From Rothia sp. P100 (GTDB lineage Bacteria > Actinomycetota > Actinomycetes > Actinomycetales > Micrococcaceae), in assembly GCF_023712425.1 (NCBI RefSeq), contig NZ_JAMAYG010000001.1, forward strand, positions 744,001 to 808,000: a DNA stretch of 64,000 bases. Direction: 5' to 3'. Below, in pieces: positions 19,386-29,016 of the stretch. The notes beneath the pieces were generated by a model that was not told where the DNA came from, made no database searches, and saw nothing but the letters and a program-made list of their open reading frames with translations. Within the stretch, counting starts at the first letter, position 1. Every line of letters begins with the position of its first letter. The position numbers were made by a program, and so were the translations under genes.

Positions 19386-19676
19386 ATGGCACAGTTCAAC
19401 GTCGATGCAGATCTCATCTCAACCAAATCAGCTCAGGCGCGCGCACAGGTGGACACCATTATTTCTGAGGTCAACGGCCTGACCGCCTCCTTGCAAGATT
19501 TGCAAGGCTCTTGGACCGGTTCAGCCTCCGCCAACTTTCAGGGTGTGCTGACCAACTGGCGCCATACCCAGCGACAGGTAGAAGATTCTATCGCCCAAAT
19601 TAACGAAGCCCTTGCACGCGCCGGGGTTAACTACTCAGAAACAGAAATGGCTAATGCCTCTATGTTTGTGGGCTAG
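19386..19676 (+). CDS. WXG100 family (EsxA-like) protein
   Basis: A 96-aa helical hairpin protein. The turn holds the WXG motif as SWTGSAS (Trp about residue 43) and the C-terminus has a YxxxE-type signal, YSETE. Such proteins are normally exported as dimers by type VII secretion with an EccC/EssC ATPase. No partner Esx gene, EccC or EccD is present in this window. The ATG follows AGGGAG. Its 3' end overlaps the convergent RNase gene by 17 bp. Confidence 0.9.
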   Translation: MAQFNVDADLISTKSAQARAQVDTIISEVNGLTASLQDLQGSWTGSASANFQGVLTNWRHTQRQVEDSIAQINEALARAGVNYSETEMANASMFVG

Positions 19677-20592
19677 TAGCTGGTGAGGCGGCGGTTTCCT
19701 GTCGATAGCGCAGCTTCCAGTGGCCAGCTTTGTTCGCATACCAGACACTGGAACGCAGCACCGCACCGCGGGCAGTTTCAACCCGACTGACCAGCAGTAC
19801 CGCCCCCTCACCCAGCAGCGTAGCTTCAACAGGTGTTCCCTGCCCTGTCAAGGCAAAGGCACGTTCGCGGTGCTCTAGGACAGTTGTTCGGTCTAGAACA
19901 CGACCGGCAGGGGTCACCCAGGTAAGGTCTTCACTCAGCAAACCGCTGAGTAAACTGCGCGAACCGTACGTTGAGGGCGATGTTAGCTGATGTTCGAGTT
20001 GCCGGACCGCAGCCAGTTGCAGGTCGGCGTCCAGCTCTACGCCATCTGTTACAGGTTTTTCTAGCTTTGCTGTTGCTGCGCTTTCGCCGATAGAAGCATG
20101 TGGGGCGGTCAGGTTCTTAGTCTTGCCAAATCCAGGACCAGTCTTGGGGGCTTGCCCCTTTGAAAAAGCCTGAGCTGCTGCGTTAGCCAGGGAGTCGGCA
20201 GCCTCGTTGAGGGGATGCCCGGAATGTCCCTTGACCCACTCAAAGGTATACGTGCGCCCTTCTAGGGCAGCGTCCAGCTCTTTCATGAGATCGACGTTAA
20301 GCACCGGCTTACCGTCAGACTTCTTCCAGCCCTTCTTCTTCCAGCCGGGCATCCACTTGGTCAGGGAGTTGATGACGTACTGACTATCGCACAGTACTTT
20401 GAGAGGGCGCTCGGGTACATGAGCTGTTGCTTCAAAGAGGTCCAGCACCGCTTTGAGCTCACCCATATTGTTGGTACCGTGCTCCCAGCCACCGGCTGCC
20501 CACGTGTCAGCATCGATATACCAAGCCCAGCCTGCTGGGCCTGGGTTACCCAGCGCTGACCCATCGGCTGCGGCTACTATTTCATGCGTCAT
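19660..20592 (-). CDS. rnhA: ribonuclease HI with C-terminal NTF2-like domain
   Basis: About 310 aa. Residues 1-145 are a type 1 RNase H with carboxylates in ADGSALGNPG, the Glu of NNMGELKAV, CDSQYV and NEAADSLA; it cuts RNA in RNA-DNA hybrids. A linker of about 55 residues leads to a C-terminal DUF4440/NTF2-like domain (EHQLTSPSTYGSRS, DLTWVTPAGRV, WKLRYRQET). ATG 20592 is chosen because GGGGGAGG lies eight bases before it; it overlaps the menF stop by 11 bp, so translation is coupled. The role of the extra domain is unknown. Confidence 0.88.
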   Translation of the reverse strand: MTHEIVAAADGSALGNPGPAGWAWYIDADTWAAGGWEHGTNNMGELKAVLDLFEATAHVPERPLKVLCDSQYVINSLTKWMPGWKKKGWKKSDGKPVLNVDLMKELDAALEGRTYTFEWVKGHSGHPLNEAADSLANAAAQAFSKGQAPKTGPGFGKTKNLTAPHASIGESAATAKLEKPVTDGVELDADLQLAAVRQLEHQLTSPSTYGSRSLLSGLLSEDLTWVTPAGRVLDRTTVLEHRERAFALTGQGTPVEATLLGEGAVLLVSRVETARGAVLRSSVWYANKAGHWKLRYRQETAASPATSPQT

Positions 20593-21709
20593 TGAGGGCA
20601 CCTCCCCCTGCTAGCAGGGATGTTTTTTCAGCCCAGCTGGCGGTGTCCCAGCCCAGAGCTCGGGCAAAGGTATCGAATTTGCTGGCAGTTTCTGCATGTT
20701 CGTTCACCGGGGCAGAGTCCTTAACGATGCCTGCACCGGCGAATAAGGTAGCGCGGCGAGCGCTCACCCGGGCACACCTTAATACCAGATGCCATTCCCC
20801 GTTGCCCTCAGCGTCCATATAGCCAACTAGCCCGCCAAAGAAACCGCGTTCGAAAGGTTCTAGTTCTTCGATGACACGGCGCGCTAGCTCTGTGGGGGTA
20901 CCGCAAATTGCCGGTGTGGGGTGGATAGCGCGAGCGCCGTCCAGCGAACTTAGCCCGGGTTTGAGGGTTCCGGCGATATCGGTGCCTAGGTGCCACAGCT
21001 GAGGGGTCATTTTAAGGCTGGGAGTGGCGGGGATTTTCATATCCAAAGTCAGCGGAGAAAGGCGCTGTTTGATGTCTTGGACCACGGTGGCGTGTTCTGC
21101 GCGATCCTTGGCGGATCGCAGGAGAGCCTCACCGATCTGGGCGTCCTCGGTACTGCCAATAGGTGCGGTGCGGGTGGCTGATCCGGCCAGTGGGCCGGTG
21201 CTGAAGCCGTCTGCACCCGATTTGAAGACGAGCTCGGGTGAAGCTCCCATCAGGTATTCCCCGTTGGGGAGTTTCACGCTAAAGACGGTGGCGCGCTGTT
21301 GCTGGGCGCGCAGGGTTTCTAGCAAGGCAGGTAGGTTCAGGTCGTTGTCGTAGTCAGCGGTGAGTAGGCGAGCCAGCACTACCTTGTCATACTCCCCGCG
21401 GTTCATTGATTCAACGGCCTGGGCAACCGCTTGCCGGTAGCCTGGGTTATCCAGCCCGCTGAGCCGCACCGGTTCAGGCTGCTGACGGATTGCGAGGTTT
21501 GGAGTCTCTGTCGGCACCAGGGAGTCGGGGACGGCGAGGTAGGCGGGTTCTTCTGGGGAGAAGGGTATCAGGCCCACTACGCATGAGTTCTTCTGTGCTG
21601 CCGTCTCTAGCGCTGAACTTTCGCTGACCGGGGTCATTGCTCCTGATGCACTCAGCGCACTGTGGCCGCGCGCCAGGATGAAGGGCGCGAGCAAGGCGGG
21701 TGCGGTCAT
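20582..21709 (-). CDS. menF: isochorismate synthase
   Basis: About 375 aa from ATG 21709; a TTG 33 bp upstream is a less likely start. The chorismate-binding fold is shown by VVLARLLTADY, the substrate/magnesium region GASPELVFKS, and the terminal AIHPTPAICGTP, IEELEPFERGFFGGLVGY and CARV block. It makes isochorismate, the first step toward menaquinone, the usual quinone of actinobacteria. No other men gene is adjacent. A salicylate or siderophore route is an alternative but nothing nearby supports it. Confidence 0.88.
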   Translation of the reverse strand: MTAPALLAPFILARGHSALSASGAMTPVSESSALETAAQKNSCVVGLIPFSPEEPAYLAVPDSLVPTETPNLAIRQQPEPVRLSGLDNPGYRQAVAQAVESMNRGEYDKVVLARLLTADYDNDLNLPALLETLRAQQQRATVFSVKLPNGEYLMGASPELVFKSGADGFSTGPLAGSATRTAPIGSTEDAQIGEALLRSAKDRAEHATVVQDIKQRLSPLTLDMKIPATPSLKMTPQLWHLGTDIAGTLKPGLSSLDGARAIHPTPAICGTPTELARRVIEELEPFERGFFGGLVGYMDAEGNGEWHLVLRCARVSARRATLFAGAGIVKDSAPVNEHAETASKFDTFARALGWDTASWAEKTSLLAGGGALNDA

Positions 21710-21874
21710 AGTCTGTTCTTTCGCTAGGGTCGGGAGCAACACCTATTTACGGTACTCCAAAACTGGGGAAGGGCAAACTGGGGATAAAAGACTAAATAAA
21801 AACAGCCTAGCCACTCTGGAAATTCCTACCGGAATACTCTCTACTATTTTCCGTGAGAGAGTGTCATCCCCCAA

Positions 21875-23008
21875 TTAGCTTCGCTGAAGCAACACGATGG
21901 TCTCATAGTGGGTGGTATGCGGGAACATATCCACCAGACGCGCTTTCACAGGCTTAAGCGAGGGCATAGATTCCAGGTCTTTGGCCAACGATTTAGCATT
22001 ACAACTGGAGTATATAAACGTCTCAATACCTGATTCTTCAATCCAGGTAGCTAGCTCATGCCCAATGCCGCGGCGCGGTGGATTAACCACTACCATTTCG
22101 GGCACAGTGCCCTGCTGCAGGGCGAACTCGGTGGCGTCCCCAGCAAAAAATTCCAGATTGGCCAGCCCGTACTCTGCAACGGTGCGGCGGGCAGACTCAA
22201 TCGCCTCGCCACTCAACTCAATACCCGTAACTTCTGACGATGCAGGCAGCACCTGCGCTGCGTGCAGGGCGAAACCCCCCACCCCGCAGTAGAGATCCCA
22301 GAGGCTAGCCGGGGACGCCTGGCGCACCCACTCCTGCCCCTGCCGGTAGAGCCCAGCGGCTATCTCGGTGTTAGTTTGAAAGAAGCTTTGGGGCCGCAGG
22401 TGCAAGGTGAGGTCATTAACCTGCATGGGCAAGGTAGTACGTTCAGAGAGAATAATTTCTTCGGGGCCCTCCACCAGAGCAACATGCTCGCGGAGAAGGT
22501 TGACACTTACCACAGCAAGGTTGGGTAAACGCTCGTACAACCAGTGCAGGCGTGATCGGATGGGCACAATCAACTTCTTAGAGCGCAGCACAAACCTAAT
22601 CATCAGCTCACCGTTAGCTGATACTGTCACCAAAATATTCTTGAGCTCCCCCTTGCGCTTGGGCACGTCGTAGGGGGTGAGAGACGCCGCGCGAATGAGC
22701 TCATCCAGAACCGGTAAGGCGGCTGTGATGGCATGATCATAAAGGTTACAGCGTCGCAAATCAACGCCACGGCCCGCCCGGTCAATGATGCCTAGGGTAG
22801 GCTGATCAGCGCTACCTCCCACCACGATTTTTGCTTTGTTGCGGAAACTCTCTTCGCTGCTAGCCAGCGGCTGGAGCCACTGCACTTCACCAAAAGGTGC
22901 GAGCAGACTGCGCGCTTCTTCCTGTTTCTGAGCAAGCTGCACAGCGTAAGGGGTTTCAAGGAGGGTGCAGGAGCGGCAGATGCCGGCGTCAAAGTAATCG
23001 CAATTCAT
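21875..23008 (-). CDS. rlmC: 23S rRNA (uracil-C5)-methyltransferase RlmC-like
   Basis: A 377-aa member of the TrmA/RlmC/RlmD family. The iron-sulphur cysteines are at the N-terminus (C3, C11 and C14 in MNCDYFDAGICRSCT, with a fourth in DLRRCNLYD). The SAM-binding loop is DLYCGVGGFALHAA, the catalytic region VVNPPRRGIG, and the nucleophilic Cys is in YSSCNAKSLAKDL. There is no TRAM domain, as expected for RlmC, which methylates U747 of 23S rRNA in E. coli; the exact target here is inferred. Confidence 0.88.
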   Translation of the reverse strand: MNCDYFDAGICRSCTLLETPYAVQLAQKQEEARSLLAPFGEVQWLQPLASSEESFRNKAKIVVGGSADQPTLGIIDRAGRGVDLRRCNLYDHAITAALPVLDELIRAASLTPYDVPKRKGELKNILVTVSANGELMIRFVLRSKKLIVPIRSRLHWLYERLPNLAVVSVNLLREHVALVEGPEEIILSERTTLPMQVNDLTLHLRPQSFFQTNTEIAAGLYRQGQEWVRQASPASLWDLYCGVGGFALHAAQVLPASSEVTGIELSGEAIESARRTVAEYGLANLEFFAGDATEFALQQGTVPEMVVVNPPRRGIGHELATWIEESGIETFIYSSCNAKSLAKDLESMPSLKPVKARLVDMFPHTTHYETIVLLQRS

Positions 23009-23050
23009 AGCCCCACCAGTCTACCTGTCGCTAAACCAACGGGTAGAAAA

Positions 23051-23084
23051 AAGGTTGGCACCCCACGCTTGGGGCGCCAACCTT
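23051..23084 (-). terminator. terminator after the 50-aa peptide gene
   Basis: Arms AAGGTTGGCACCCC and GGGGCGCCAACCTT pair with one mismatch. On the minus strand the stem is followed by CTTTTTTTC, a textbook U-tract, 28 bp beyond the peptide gene's stop. Confidence 0.88.
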
Positions 23085-23111
23085 AGAAAAACATAATCGC
23101 CAAAAAGTCTT

Positions 23112-23264
23112 TTAGCTACCCGAGCCAAAAGCGATATCTCGCTGAAGAGCCTCAGCGCTCTTCTTCTCAAGCTTTGACCAGCCATCCGCTGCGTGGCACA
23201 CGAGCAACATAGCCAGCATAGCAACGATAACGGTATACAGAACTAGGTCTACGATAGTGAACAT
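23112..23264 (-). CDS. 50-residue single-helix membrane peptide
   Basis: This short frame encodes 50 residues. The first half is one hydrophobic helix (FTIVDLVLYTVIVAMLAMLL, then VC); the second half is a charged amphipathic helix (WSKLEKKSAEALQRDIAF). The start ATG 23264 follows TGAGG, with only three bases spacing. It has its own good promoter upstream and terminator downstream, so it is an independent gene. No family is recognised; small membrane regulators of this shape often bind larger membrane proteins. Confidence 0.65.
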   Translation of the reverse strand: MFTIVDLVLYTVIVAMLAMLLVCHAADGWSKLEKKSAEALQRDIAFGSGS

Positions 23265-23331
23265 ATGCCTCACAGCTTTCAGTTGTCGCCATTGATACTG
23301 AGCACCTAAAAAAATCTTTTAAGTGATTTAA

Positions 23332-23361
23332 AGCATACCCCTATACTCGTTCGGTGTGCAA
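23332..23361 (-). promoter_or_regulatory. promoter of the 50-aa peptide gene
   Basis: On the minus strand TTGCAC (23356-23361) and TATGCT (23332-23337) are 18 bp apart, about 60 bp upstream of the start codon. Confidence 0.6.
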
Positions 23362-23403
23362 GGGTTTATGGCGATGTAGTGCCAGCAAGCTACATACGTC
23401 AAA

Positions 23404-23442
23404 AACCCCGCCCCGGCGCCGAGAAGGCGCCGGGGCGGGGTT
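23404..23442 (-). terminator. groEL terminator
   Basis: A perfect 17-bp GC-rich stem with a GAGAA loop; on the minus strand it ends in GTTTTTGAC. It lies 34 bp after the groEL stop. Confidence 0.92.
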
Positions 23443-23475
23443 AGAGCCTAGGGCTGAAAAACCGGTGAACCGGTC

Positions 23476-25194
<1,719 letters not shown>

Positions 25195-25261
25195 TCACCG
25201 AAGGTACGCTTCAGAGTTTTACCCGAAGAACAGCTGACTGTATCTAGATCTAGCACATGAT

Positions 25262-25288
25262 TTAGCAGTCAGAGCCATCGAGTGCTAA
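25262..25288. promoter_or_regulatory. CIRCE element (HrcA operator)
   Basis: TTAGCAGTC, nine bases, GAGTGCTAA matches the CIRCE consensus TTAGCACTC-N9-GAGTGCTAA with a single change in the left arm. It is about 160 bp upstream of the groEL start. Confidence 0.93.
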
Positions 25289-25370
25289 ATACAATCTTGG
25301 CACTAGTGCGAAAGGTGTGCAAACCCTTGTTGCGAGTGGCCCCTATTTAATCGCCGACAGCGCACAAACT

Positions 25371-26285
25371 TTAGCGGAGGACGTAGGTGCCGCTAGCCGC
25401 GTCGAAAATGTAGGTTCCTGCGGGGTCTAGAACGAAGGTTCCCGTATCGGGCTGGTAAGAGTAGGTGACCACCGGTGCATTGTTAGGGGTATCCCCCTGC
25501 TGGGGGTTGTATTCCTGGTAGGTGCCGGTCGTTGGGTCATAGCTGTAACGGGTTAAGCCGCTAGCGGTCGATTCAGTCGCTTCTACGAAAGTACCTGTGG
25601 CCGGGTCGAGGACATAGAGGCCCTGCGCACCTGTCTGGCTGGAAGCAGCCGGCGTGCTCTCGGGGGCTTGGCTAGCTTCACCCCCGCCCTGCTCTTCTGC
25701 AGGTTCGGTGGAATCGGCAGTCTCAGCGGGCTCGGCAGCATCTTCAAAAGATGCAGCGTCAAAATCAGCGCCCAGCACCACATAGACCAGACCGCTCTCG
25801 GCCTCGTAGTCCTGCGCGATGAAAGGTAGTGAGAGGGTGTCTGCTATGTCGTTGGCTTCACTGGACGTGCCCGTAGCAAAATTGACCGTCGACTCGGTGG
25901 TGTACGTGCCAGCCCAGTTGCCGGTGGTACGCACGGTATATCCCTTGCTCTCGATGAGACGTGCAGCTACGGCAGCGGACCCGGCGGGGGCACTTGAATT
26001 ATAGATTTCAACGGTGGTGCCCTCGATGTTAAGAGCAGCCGGCGCCTCTTCGCTGGGTGAGGCACTGGAAGAGGCGCTGGCTTCCGCTGCAGCCTCCGGG
26101 GAATCGGTGCGGGGAGAGATGACGTACATGAACCCACCTACGAGGAGCGCCAAAACACCGCTGAGTACCATAAGCACTAGCCCTCGAGCTGAGGTGGTGT
26201 TGGCTTTGGGACGCGCCCGGTAGGCACCTCGGCGTGCTGTTGCTTCATCAATGTCATCGAATTCATCGCGAGGGTAGGGGGACAC
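25371..26285 (-). CDS. LytR_C domain membrane protein with repeat tail
   Basis: A 304-aa single-pass protein: basic cytoplasmic N-terminus, one membrane helix (about 33-57), an Ala/Ser-rich linker, a LytR C-terminal (LytR_C) domain at about 88-175 starting GTTVEIYNSSAPAG, an acidic Glu/Ala-rich linker, and a tail of about 85 residues with four copies of a tyrosine-rich unit (YVLDPATGTF, YSYDPTTGTY, YSYQPDTGTF, YIFDAASGTY). LytR_C domains occur in wall-associated proteins, so location outside the membrane is likely. GTG 26285 is the start. The tail is unlike anything I recognise. Confidence 0.8.
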   Translation of the reverse strand: MSPYPRDEFDDIDEATARRGAYRARPKANTTSARGLVLMVLSGVLALLVGGFMYVISPRTDSPEAAAEASASSSASPSEEAPAALNIEGTTVEIYNSSAPAGSAAVAARLIESKGYTVRTTGNWAGTYTTESTVNFATGTSSEANDIADTLSLPFIAQDYEAESGLVYVVLGADFDAASFEDAAEPAETADSTEPAEEQGGGEASQAPESTPAASSQTGAQGLYVLDPATGTFVEATESTASGLTRYSYDPTTGTYQEYNPQQGDTPNNAPVVTYSYQPDTGTFVLDPAGTYIFDAASGTYVLR

Positions 26286-26340
26286 GGCATCTCTTTCGGG
26301 GCAGCAGCGGTTAGGCCTGATATTTCTAGGGTACAGCAGG

Positions 26341-26634
26341 TCAGCTCAGGGCATCTCGGTGGCGGCGCAGACGGTTCATTAACAGGGGTTCTGCAGCCAC
26401 CACTCTGGGGTTATCAAGCATGGAGTTGAGTTGCTGGTAGTAGGCCACAGGACTAAGGCCCAGCTGTTTTTCGATGGCCTGTTCCTTGCTGCCCTGGTAA
26501 CGGAAACGCCGTTTCTCCAGATCTATCACAGCTCGTTCTAGCGGTGTGAGCGAGTCAGCGGCTACTTTCTGGCCGGCAGCACACTCTTCAAGGGGTTCAT
26601 CGTGACCGGCGGAGGTATTCTGTGCAGCAGCCAA
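26341..26634 (-). CDS. DUF3263 family protein
   Basis: A 97-aa actinobacterial protein of unknown function. The domain runs from LTPLERAVIDLEKRRFRYQG through KEQAIEKQLGLSPVAYYQQL to RVVAAEPLLMNRLRRHRD, and looks like a small helical, possibly nucleic-acid-binding fold. TTG 26634 is the start, with AAGGA six bases before it. It is divergent from ung. Confidence 0.85.
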   Translation of the reverse strand: MAAAQNTSAGHDEPLEECAAGQKVAADSLTPLERAVIDLEKRRFRYQGSKEQAIEKQLGLSPVAYYQQLNSMLDNPRVVAAEPLLMNRLRRHRDALS

Positions 26635-26718
26635 GCGGCGTCCTTCTCTCGGGACTGATAGGTAACTGTACTAATCTTAAGGCACGTAAACCTGCGCCAC
26701 TGGACTAAGGGGACTTCT

Positions 26719-27444
26719 ATGCCTGCCAAACCACTGACAGAAATCATGGCCGCTGATTGGGCCGAGGCGCTAGCCCCGGTGGAGAGCAACGTCAGGGCTA
26801 TGGGTAACTTTCTGCGCGAAGAGCACGCAGCGGGCAGAAAGACTCTGCCAGCCGGTGACGATATTTTTAGGGCTTTTACCTACCCCCTAGCTGACGTAAA
26901 GGTCCTTATCATTGGGCAGGACCCCTACCCCACCCCCGGTCACGCTATGGGCCTGAGCTTTTCGGTACACCCAGATGTGCGCCCCATCCCCCGTTCCCTG
27001 CAGAACATTTACAAGGAGCTAAGCAGCGACCTAGGCGTAACGCCGCCTGCGCATGGGGACCTTTCAGCCTGGAGCGCCCAGGGAGTCATGTTACTCAACC
27101 GAGTGCTCTCTGTGGAAGCGGGAAATGCTGGCTCCCATCGCAATCTGGGGTGGGAAACCATCACCACACGCGCCATTGAAGTGCTTGCCCAGCGGGGCAC
27201 TCCCCTGGTTGGTTTGCTTTGGGGCGCTGACGCCCGCCGGTGCGCCCCCCTATTGGGCGGCTACCCCTGCGTTGAGTCCCCGCACCCATCCCCTCTATCC
27301 GCATCCAGAGGGTTCTTTGGCTCCAAGCCTTTTAGCAAGGTCAACAATCTTCTCATTGCCCAGGGCGCTGCACCTGTGGACTGGGCTCTGCCTGACGTGC
27401 CTGCTCAGGACTCTCCTTCGATGCAGAGCCCCCGAAACGGCTGA
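26719..27444 (+). CDS. ung: uracil-DNA glycosylase
   Basis: A 241-aa family 1 enzyme that removes uracil from DNA for base-excision repair. The catalytic water-activating motif is [18 protein letters not shown] (Asp about residue 73) and the minor-groove loop [18 protein letters not shown] carries the catalytic His. The ATG has AAGGGG upstream. The last 92 bp overlap the convergent ThrE gene; the extra C-terminal residues after VDWALPD are not conserved in the family. Confidence 0.96.
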   Translation: MPAKPLTEIMAADWAEALAPVESNVRAMGNFLREEHAAGRKTLPAGDDIFRAFTYPLADVKVLIIGQDPYPTPGHAMGLSFSVHPDVRPIPRSLQNIYKELSSDLGVTPPAHGDLSAWSAQGVMLLNRVLSVEAGNAGSHRNLGWETITTRAIEVLAQRGTPLVGLLWGADARRCAPLLGGYPCVESPHPSPLSASRGFFGSKPFSKVNNLLIAQGAAPVDWALPDVPAQDSPSMQSPRNG

Positions 27445-28987
27445 CGAGATAGTCCACCAGATAGGTGCCGAACACAATTCCTGTGGCCAGCATCAGCACC
27501 GTGGTGCTGGCGTTAGCTAGACCGTGAAGGCCAGCGGTGATGTCTTCACCCTCCAGGAGCGCGTAAGCGGAACGGAAAATGGTAAGGCCTGGCAACATGA
27601 ACATCATGCCGGGAATATAGTATATAGCCGCTGGGGTATGTAACCGGTGCCCTAGAAAAGCGCCTGCAGCACCCACCGTAAGAGCTCCTAACAGTACATT
27701 AACGCGCCCTGCCTCCGCACCGGTAGTAAAAACCAGGCCATAGTAGGCGCCCTGCCCCGCCAACGAGACCAGAGCGCTCAGCATTAGGTTGGCGCCCCTG
27801 CCCTGCCAAGCAGCTGCTACCATCACCGAACCGACCACCATGCCAACCACATTCAGCCAGAGCGGCGGCGGGTTGAAGACCGTTCGGTCAACATCAAGGG
27901 AAGCATAGTCAAACAGATTAATCAGGGTCAGTGCAGTACTAATGCCAGCAATAATCCCGGTGAAGTTAGCACCCGTGACCACGAACTTACCGGCAGCCGT
28001 CAAAGGAAAGCCGTGCAGGGCGTCCTGCATGGCCGATACCAGGCGGAAGGTGGGCAACAGCATCATGAGCCCGGCAGCCACAATGTGGGGCGGTGACACA
28101 ACAAACCCCTGCTGGAAGAACCAGGAATCCGTGCTGCCCACCCACAGAGCAAAAAAGGTCACCACCCCTGATCCCAGGGCCATGGTGAAAAAGCTGGGTA
28201 GACCAAACTTTCCCGCCCAGACCATAGAGAAATTTACCGCAATAAAAACGAAAAAAGAGACAAGAGCAGCCCGCCATGAGCCACCCACACCCAGGGTGAA
28301 TGCAACGGCCATCAGGAGGTTCCACACCAGTAGCACAGCGGGCGAATAAGGTTTTTTTACCGTGCTAATCTCAGCGAGCTGGCGTTCAGCGCGGGTGCGG
28401 GTTATTTGAGCATCAGTGATACGGTGAATCAGCCGATAGGTGGCTTCCAGGGCAGCATAGTTTTCGGCGCTAGAACGAATGACGCGCACTAGGTTATGGC
28501 TGAACTTCTCGGCACCCGACCCGGCGGGAGCCAAGTAGTCGCCGCGGCTAGCAGCCTCATCAAACTCAGAAACATAGTTGATTCTGATGGACTGATAAGA
28601 GATATCAACTTCTACATCGTGGATGCCGTAGGTGCCGCAGACCGCTACCACCGCGGCGTCCACATCGGCTGAATCTGCTCCGAAACGGAACATGGTTTCT
28701 GCCAGACGCAGGGAAAAGTTGAGCACACTGCGGGTTTCTTCTTGAAGCTGCACTCGTTGCCGCTGACGGTTGAAGGCGGCTTGAGCGAACTGCCGCTGCG
28801 CAACGCGCGCAACGCCGCGCATAGGCACGGTCATAGCCTGCTGGGAGCTCACCAGGATTTTGAGGCCAGCGCGTGCCTTGCTGGCGGGAGTGGAGCGTGT
28901 TGGGAGTACCGGACCGCTCGGCGCGGAGGTGGAAGGGTAGGACGCCTGTGGCAACTCGGAGCGCGGAGCCTGGGAATTCTCAGTCAC
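27353..28987 (-). CDS. ThrE-type threonine/serine exporter, copy 1
   Basis: A 544-aa ThrE-family protein. After about 55 Pro/Ser-rich residues comes the DUF1212 domain ([30 protein letters not shown]), then about ten hydrophobic helices forming the DUF1212 membrane part and the ThrE_2 part. Corynebacterium ThrE exports threonine and serine by proton motive force. It is the second gene of a tandem pair, 29 bp after its paralogue, and starts with GTG 28987. Its end overlaps ung. Confidence 0.9.
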   Translation of the reverse strand: MTENSQAPRSELPQASYPSTSAPSGPVLPTRSTPASKARAGLKILVSSQQAMTVPMRGVARVAQRQFAQAAFNRQRQRVQLQEETRSVLNFSLRLAETMFRFGADSADVDAAVVAVCGTYGIHDVEVDISYQSIRINYVSEFDEAASRGDYLAPAGSGAEKFSHNLVRVIRSSAENYAALEATYRLIHRITDAQITRTRAERQLAEISTVKKPYSPAVLLVWNLLMAVAFTLGVGGSWRAALVSFFVFIAVNFSMVWAGKFGLPSFFTMALGSGVVTFFALWVGSTDSWFFQQGFVVSPPHIVAAGLMMLLPTFRLVSAMQDALHGFPLTAAGKFVVTGANFTGIIAGISTALTLINLFDYASLDVDRTVFNPPPLWLNVVGMVVGSVMVAAAWQGRGANLMLSALVSLAGQGAYYGLVFTTGAEAGRVNVLLGALTVGAAGAFLGHRLHTPAAIYYIPGMMFMLPGLTIFRSAYALLEGEDITAGLHGLANASTTVLMLATGIVFGTYLVDYLVSRFGGSASKESPEQARQAEPSPQVQRPGQ

Positions 28988-29016
28988 GGCCTGTGGTGCA
29001 CTCTCTCGCAGACCAA

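Noticed and set aside
23021-23224. Open frame of 67 codons overlapping the 50-aa peptide gene
   Set aside because: It lies in another frame, spans the terminator and has no ribosome site; the 50-codon frame explains the transcription signals better.
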